From positions 1 to 7,330 of the forward strand of contig JAFSZW010000579.1 of assembly GCA_017458865.1 (NCBI GenBank): a stretch of 7,330 nt of DNA, in the 5' to 3' direction. The stretch's first letter is position 1. Each line of letters starts with the position of its first letter. Both the position numbers and the translations under genes were made by a program. The notes beneath the pieces are model-generated. The model had not been told where the DNA came from. It made no database searches and saw only the letters and a list, made by a program, of their open reading frames with translations. The stretch is from Clostridia bacterium (GTDB lineage Bacteria > Bacillota > Clostridia > Christensenellales > Aristaeellaceae). Shown piece after piece: positions 6,047 through 7,330 of this stretch.

Positions 6047-6072
6047 CGTAAAACCAGCATGACGGTTTTATG
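6047..6072. repeat. Inverted repeat CGTAAAACC / GGTTTTATG
   Basis: Nine pairs including one G-T wobble, with an 8-nt spacer AGCATGAC. No T-run follows on the + strand. It could be a small hairpin or a binding site; mobile-element ends cannot be excluded, but no matching copy is visible in the window. Confidence 0.4.
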
Positions 6073-6142
6073 CAACGTGTATGTAACTTTGCTATTTTCA
6101 ACGCAGTCTATACTGCCGGACAAACAATTATTCGATGAATTA

Positions 6143-6171
6143 TTGATTATAATTACAATCGGTGATATACT
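6143..6171 (+). promoter_or_regulatory. Strong promoter-like sequence
   Basis: -35 TTGATT (6143-6148), a 17-nt spacer, an extended TGA just before the -10, and TATACT (6166-6171). The predicted start is near 6178. It points at the decayed region and, ~320 nt further, the Rpn-type gene. The DNA is AT-rich, so chance matches are more likely than in the left part, but all elements agree. Confidence 0.55.
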
Positions 6172-6178
6172 TATAGTA

Positions 6179-6198
6179 ACAGATCTCAAGAGGTCTGT
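6179..6198 (+). other. Stem-loop at the predicted transcript 5' end
   Basis: ACAGATCT and AGGTCTGT pair over 8 bp (one G-T wobble) closing a CAAG tetraloop, starting one base after the predicted transcription start. A weaker AAGAG-ATG-CTCTT hairpin followed by TT lies at 6216-6230. Together they may be the start of a small RNA or a structured leader. Confidence 0.4.
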
Positions 6199-6485
6199 CA
6201 GCAAGGTGCGGATTCAAGAGATGCTCTTTTCCTAACTTATGAAATGATATTTCTGCTGGCTGATATGATAAAAATGCCAGATGCTCAAGCCCCAGATGCA
6301 AAATAGTTTGATACCTGTTTTAAAAAACACGAAAACAAGCACATTCCTGGAGATTTCTGGATTGAAGTTCTACATGCATAATTATTCCAATCAAAAGACT
6401 ATATATGATCATCCCGAACCATAATACTGATCTGTTTGATCTGTCGAATATGAGACGATGGAGAAAGATAAATCAAAATGGCTAA
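6181..6485 (+). pseudogene. Remains of an unrecognised gene
   Basis: No intact frame exists, but joined pieces read like one protein. RDALFLTYEMIFLLADMI and KMPDAQAPDAK are followed by a TAG (6304-6306); the same frame continues through ENKHIPGDFWIEVLHA to a TAA at 6379. Shifting one base gives NYSNQKTIYDHPEP; shifting one more gives NTDLFDLSNMRRWRKINQ, ending at TAA 6483-6485. Both shifts fall at the sequence ATAAT. One stop plus two shifts means a decayed gene rather than sequencing noise alone. The true 5' end is unclear and the first part may instead be leader RNA of the promoter at 6143. I do not recognise the family. The last piece shares its frame with the following nuclease gene and ends just before it. 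Confidence 0.4.
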
Positions 6486-6497
6486 ATTGATAAGAAC

Positions 6498-7330
6498 TTG
6501 TTAAGTGAAGAGGATAAAAAGCTATCGAATGAGCAGACGTATGACTCTGCCCTTAGTTCAATGGTTACAAAACTGGATGGGTATGTTGTACCTCTAATTA
6601 ATGAAGCATTCGGAAAGGCATTCACAGGCAAAGCAAAAATCGTCTCAAGGAACAACAAACATATTATTCAACGTACAGATGGTGCTTTGGCAAGAAGGGA
6701 ATCGGATGCTGTTGTTGAACTTTCTGAGATGCTTGATCAGAAGATTTCCAAAACATACCTTATCGAATGTGAAGCCTGGTATGATAAGACGATAGTATTA
6801 CGCATTGCTGAGTATGACTCATCAGTTGCAATAGAAACTGCACAGGTGACAGACAAGGAAGTCATTCTGATACATCCGCATTCTGCAGTCATTTTTCTCC
6901 ATCCCAATAGAAACATACCCAAGAAAATGAAGATTACACATCGTTCTCCTGATGGAGAAGAAATGTCGTATTATGTTCCCACATTGAAGATTACAGATTA
7001 TCCTGTTGAAACAATTTTCGAGAAGAAACTGTTAATTCTTTTGCCTTTTTATTTGTTCAGATTTGCGAATGAACTAAATGAACTGGAAGAAAATGTTGAA
7101 AAAAGAAAAGACCTGGAAGACGCATTAACTGATATAAACCGGAGATTGGAAGCATTCAAAAAGCAGGGATCAATTACTGAATATCAAAAGCGTTTAACGC
7201 AGGAGCTGCTGTTGCGCGTTTCTGAACGCCTGATGGTTGGCTATGAAAACATAAAAAAGGAGGTCAATGAGATCATGAGTGGAGCTTTGGCAAGAACGAA
7301 AGCTGACGAGATTTTAGAACAAGGCATGGA
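6498..7330 (+). CDS. Rpn-family PD-(D/E)XK nuclease/putative transposase, 5' part
   Basis: An open frame of 277 codons that leaves the window without a stop. It matches from memory the clostridial Rpn family of recombination-promoting nucleases/putative transposases: SEEDKKLSNEQTYDSAL at the start, then LDGYVVPLINEAFGKAF, IVLRIAEYDSS, VIFLHPNRNIPKK, EKKLLILLPFYLFRFANE, and a helical region ending ARTKADEILEQG. Asp70 (RRESDA) and Glu90/Glu92 (IECEAW) are candidate PD-(D/E)XK metal ligands. Counting from the TTG at 6498, an in-frame TAA lies only 12 nt upstream. No ribosome binding site serves that TTG, and the nearby ATG (6478) is out of frame by one base, so the start may be damaged. AT-rich composition differs from the left genes and suggests acquisition. 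Family members probably act in DNA cleavage and recombination inside the cell. Confidence 0.8.
   Translation, partial: MLSEEDKKLSNEQTYDSALSSMVTKLDGYVVPLINEAFGKAFTGKAKIVSRNNKHIIQRTDGALARRESDAVVELSEMLDQKISKTYLIECEAWYDKTIVLRIAEYDSSVAIETAQVTDKEVILIHPHSAVIFLHPNRNIPKKMKITHRSPDGEEMSYYVPTLKITDYPVETIFEKKLLILLPFYLFRFANELNELEENVEKRKDLEDALTDINRRLEAFKKQGSITEYQKRLTQELLLRVSERLMVGYENIKKEVNEIMSGALARTKADEILEQGM

Larger units (their letters stand above)
5958..6142. other. Non-coding AT-richer stretch with inverted repeats
   Basis: I see no gene here on either strand. It holds a 12-bp palindrome, a 9-bp inverted repeat (both listed separately), and a second TATACT (6109-6114) without a good -35. Base composition begins to fall towards the AT-rich right end. 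Confidence 0.5.

Noticed and set aside
6601..6795. 64-codon + strand frame starting MKHSERHSQ
   Set aside because: It lies in another frame inside the Rpn-type coding sequence, whose conserved motifs are continuous.
1..7330. CRISPR array, tRNA or rRNA gene
   Set aside because: No regularly spaced direct repeats, cloverleaf or rRNA-like stretches were seen on reading either strand.

Overview
The window looks like the chromosome of a Gram-positive anaerobe of the phylum Bacillota (Clostridia or Erysipelotrichia-like). This is inferred from the strong GGAGG-type ribosome binding sites, the Hanks-type kinase paired with a small Cro/CI-like regulator, and the Rpn/PD-(D/E)XK putative transposase of a kind common in Clostridia. 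The first ~5.9 kb is fairly GC-rich; the last ~1.4 kb is clearly AT-richer (judged by eye from sampled lines, about 57% versus 38% GC). That suggests an acquired or eroding segment on the right. All genes supported here are on the + strand.

Region 1 (1-2684) is the end of a metal-transport operon. It holds the C-terminal ~520 residues of a P1B-like metal ATPase with an unusual M4 metal-site motif (YSCGIKLS instead of CPC). A membrane protein with a cysteine-poor HMA-like N-terminus follows, its start overlapping the ATPase stop by 8 nt. Next comes an 88-residue single-pass protein resembling the DUF1490/DUF6110 (PacL-like) partners of such ATPases, then a clean intrinsic terminator. The arrangement suggests a pump with two small membrane partners.

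Region 2 (2685-4983) starts with a ~460 bp gap that has no convincing gene but contains a good sigma-A-type promoter with a palindrome in its spacer, and several dyads close to the next gene. The gap leads to a two-gene signalling module: a Cro/CI-type HTH protein, and, overlapping it by 8 nt, a membrane Ser/Thr protein kinase with an external domain containing stretches that faintly resemble S-layer homology repeats.

Region 3 (4984-5957) holds a secreted beta-rich protein made of two diverged copies of one unit. A 25-bp inverted repeat, an extended -10 promoter and a 5' stem-loop precede it, and a terminator follows it. It could be an output or a surface partner of the kinase, but only its position suggests this.

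Region 4 (5958-7330) is AT-rich. It contains inverted repeats, a strong promoter-like sequence with an immediate stem-loop, and what reads as the remains of an unrecognised gene broken by one stop codon and two frame changes. It ends with the 5' part of an Rpn-family nuclease/putative transposase that has no normal start codon in frame and runs off the window.
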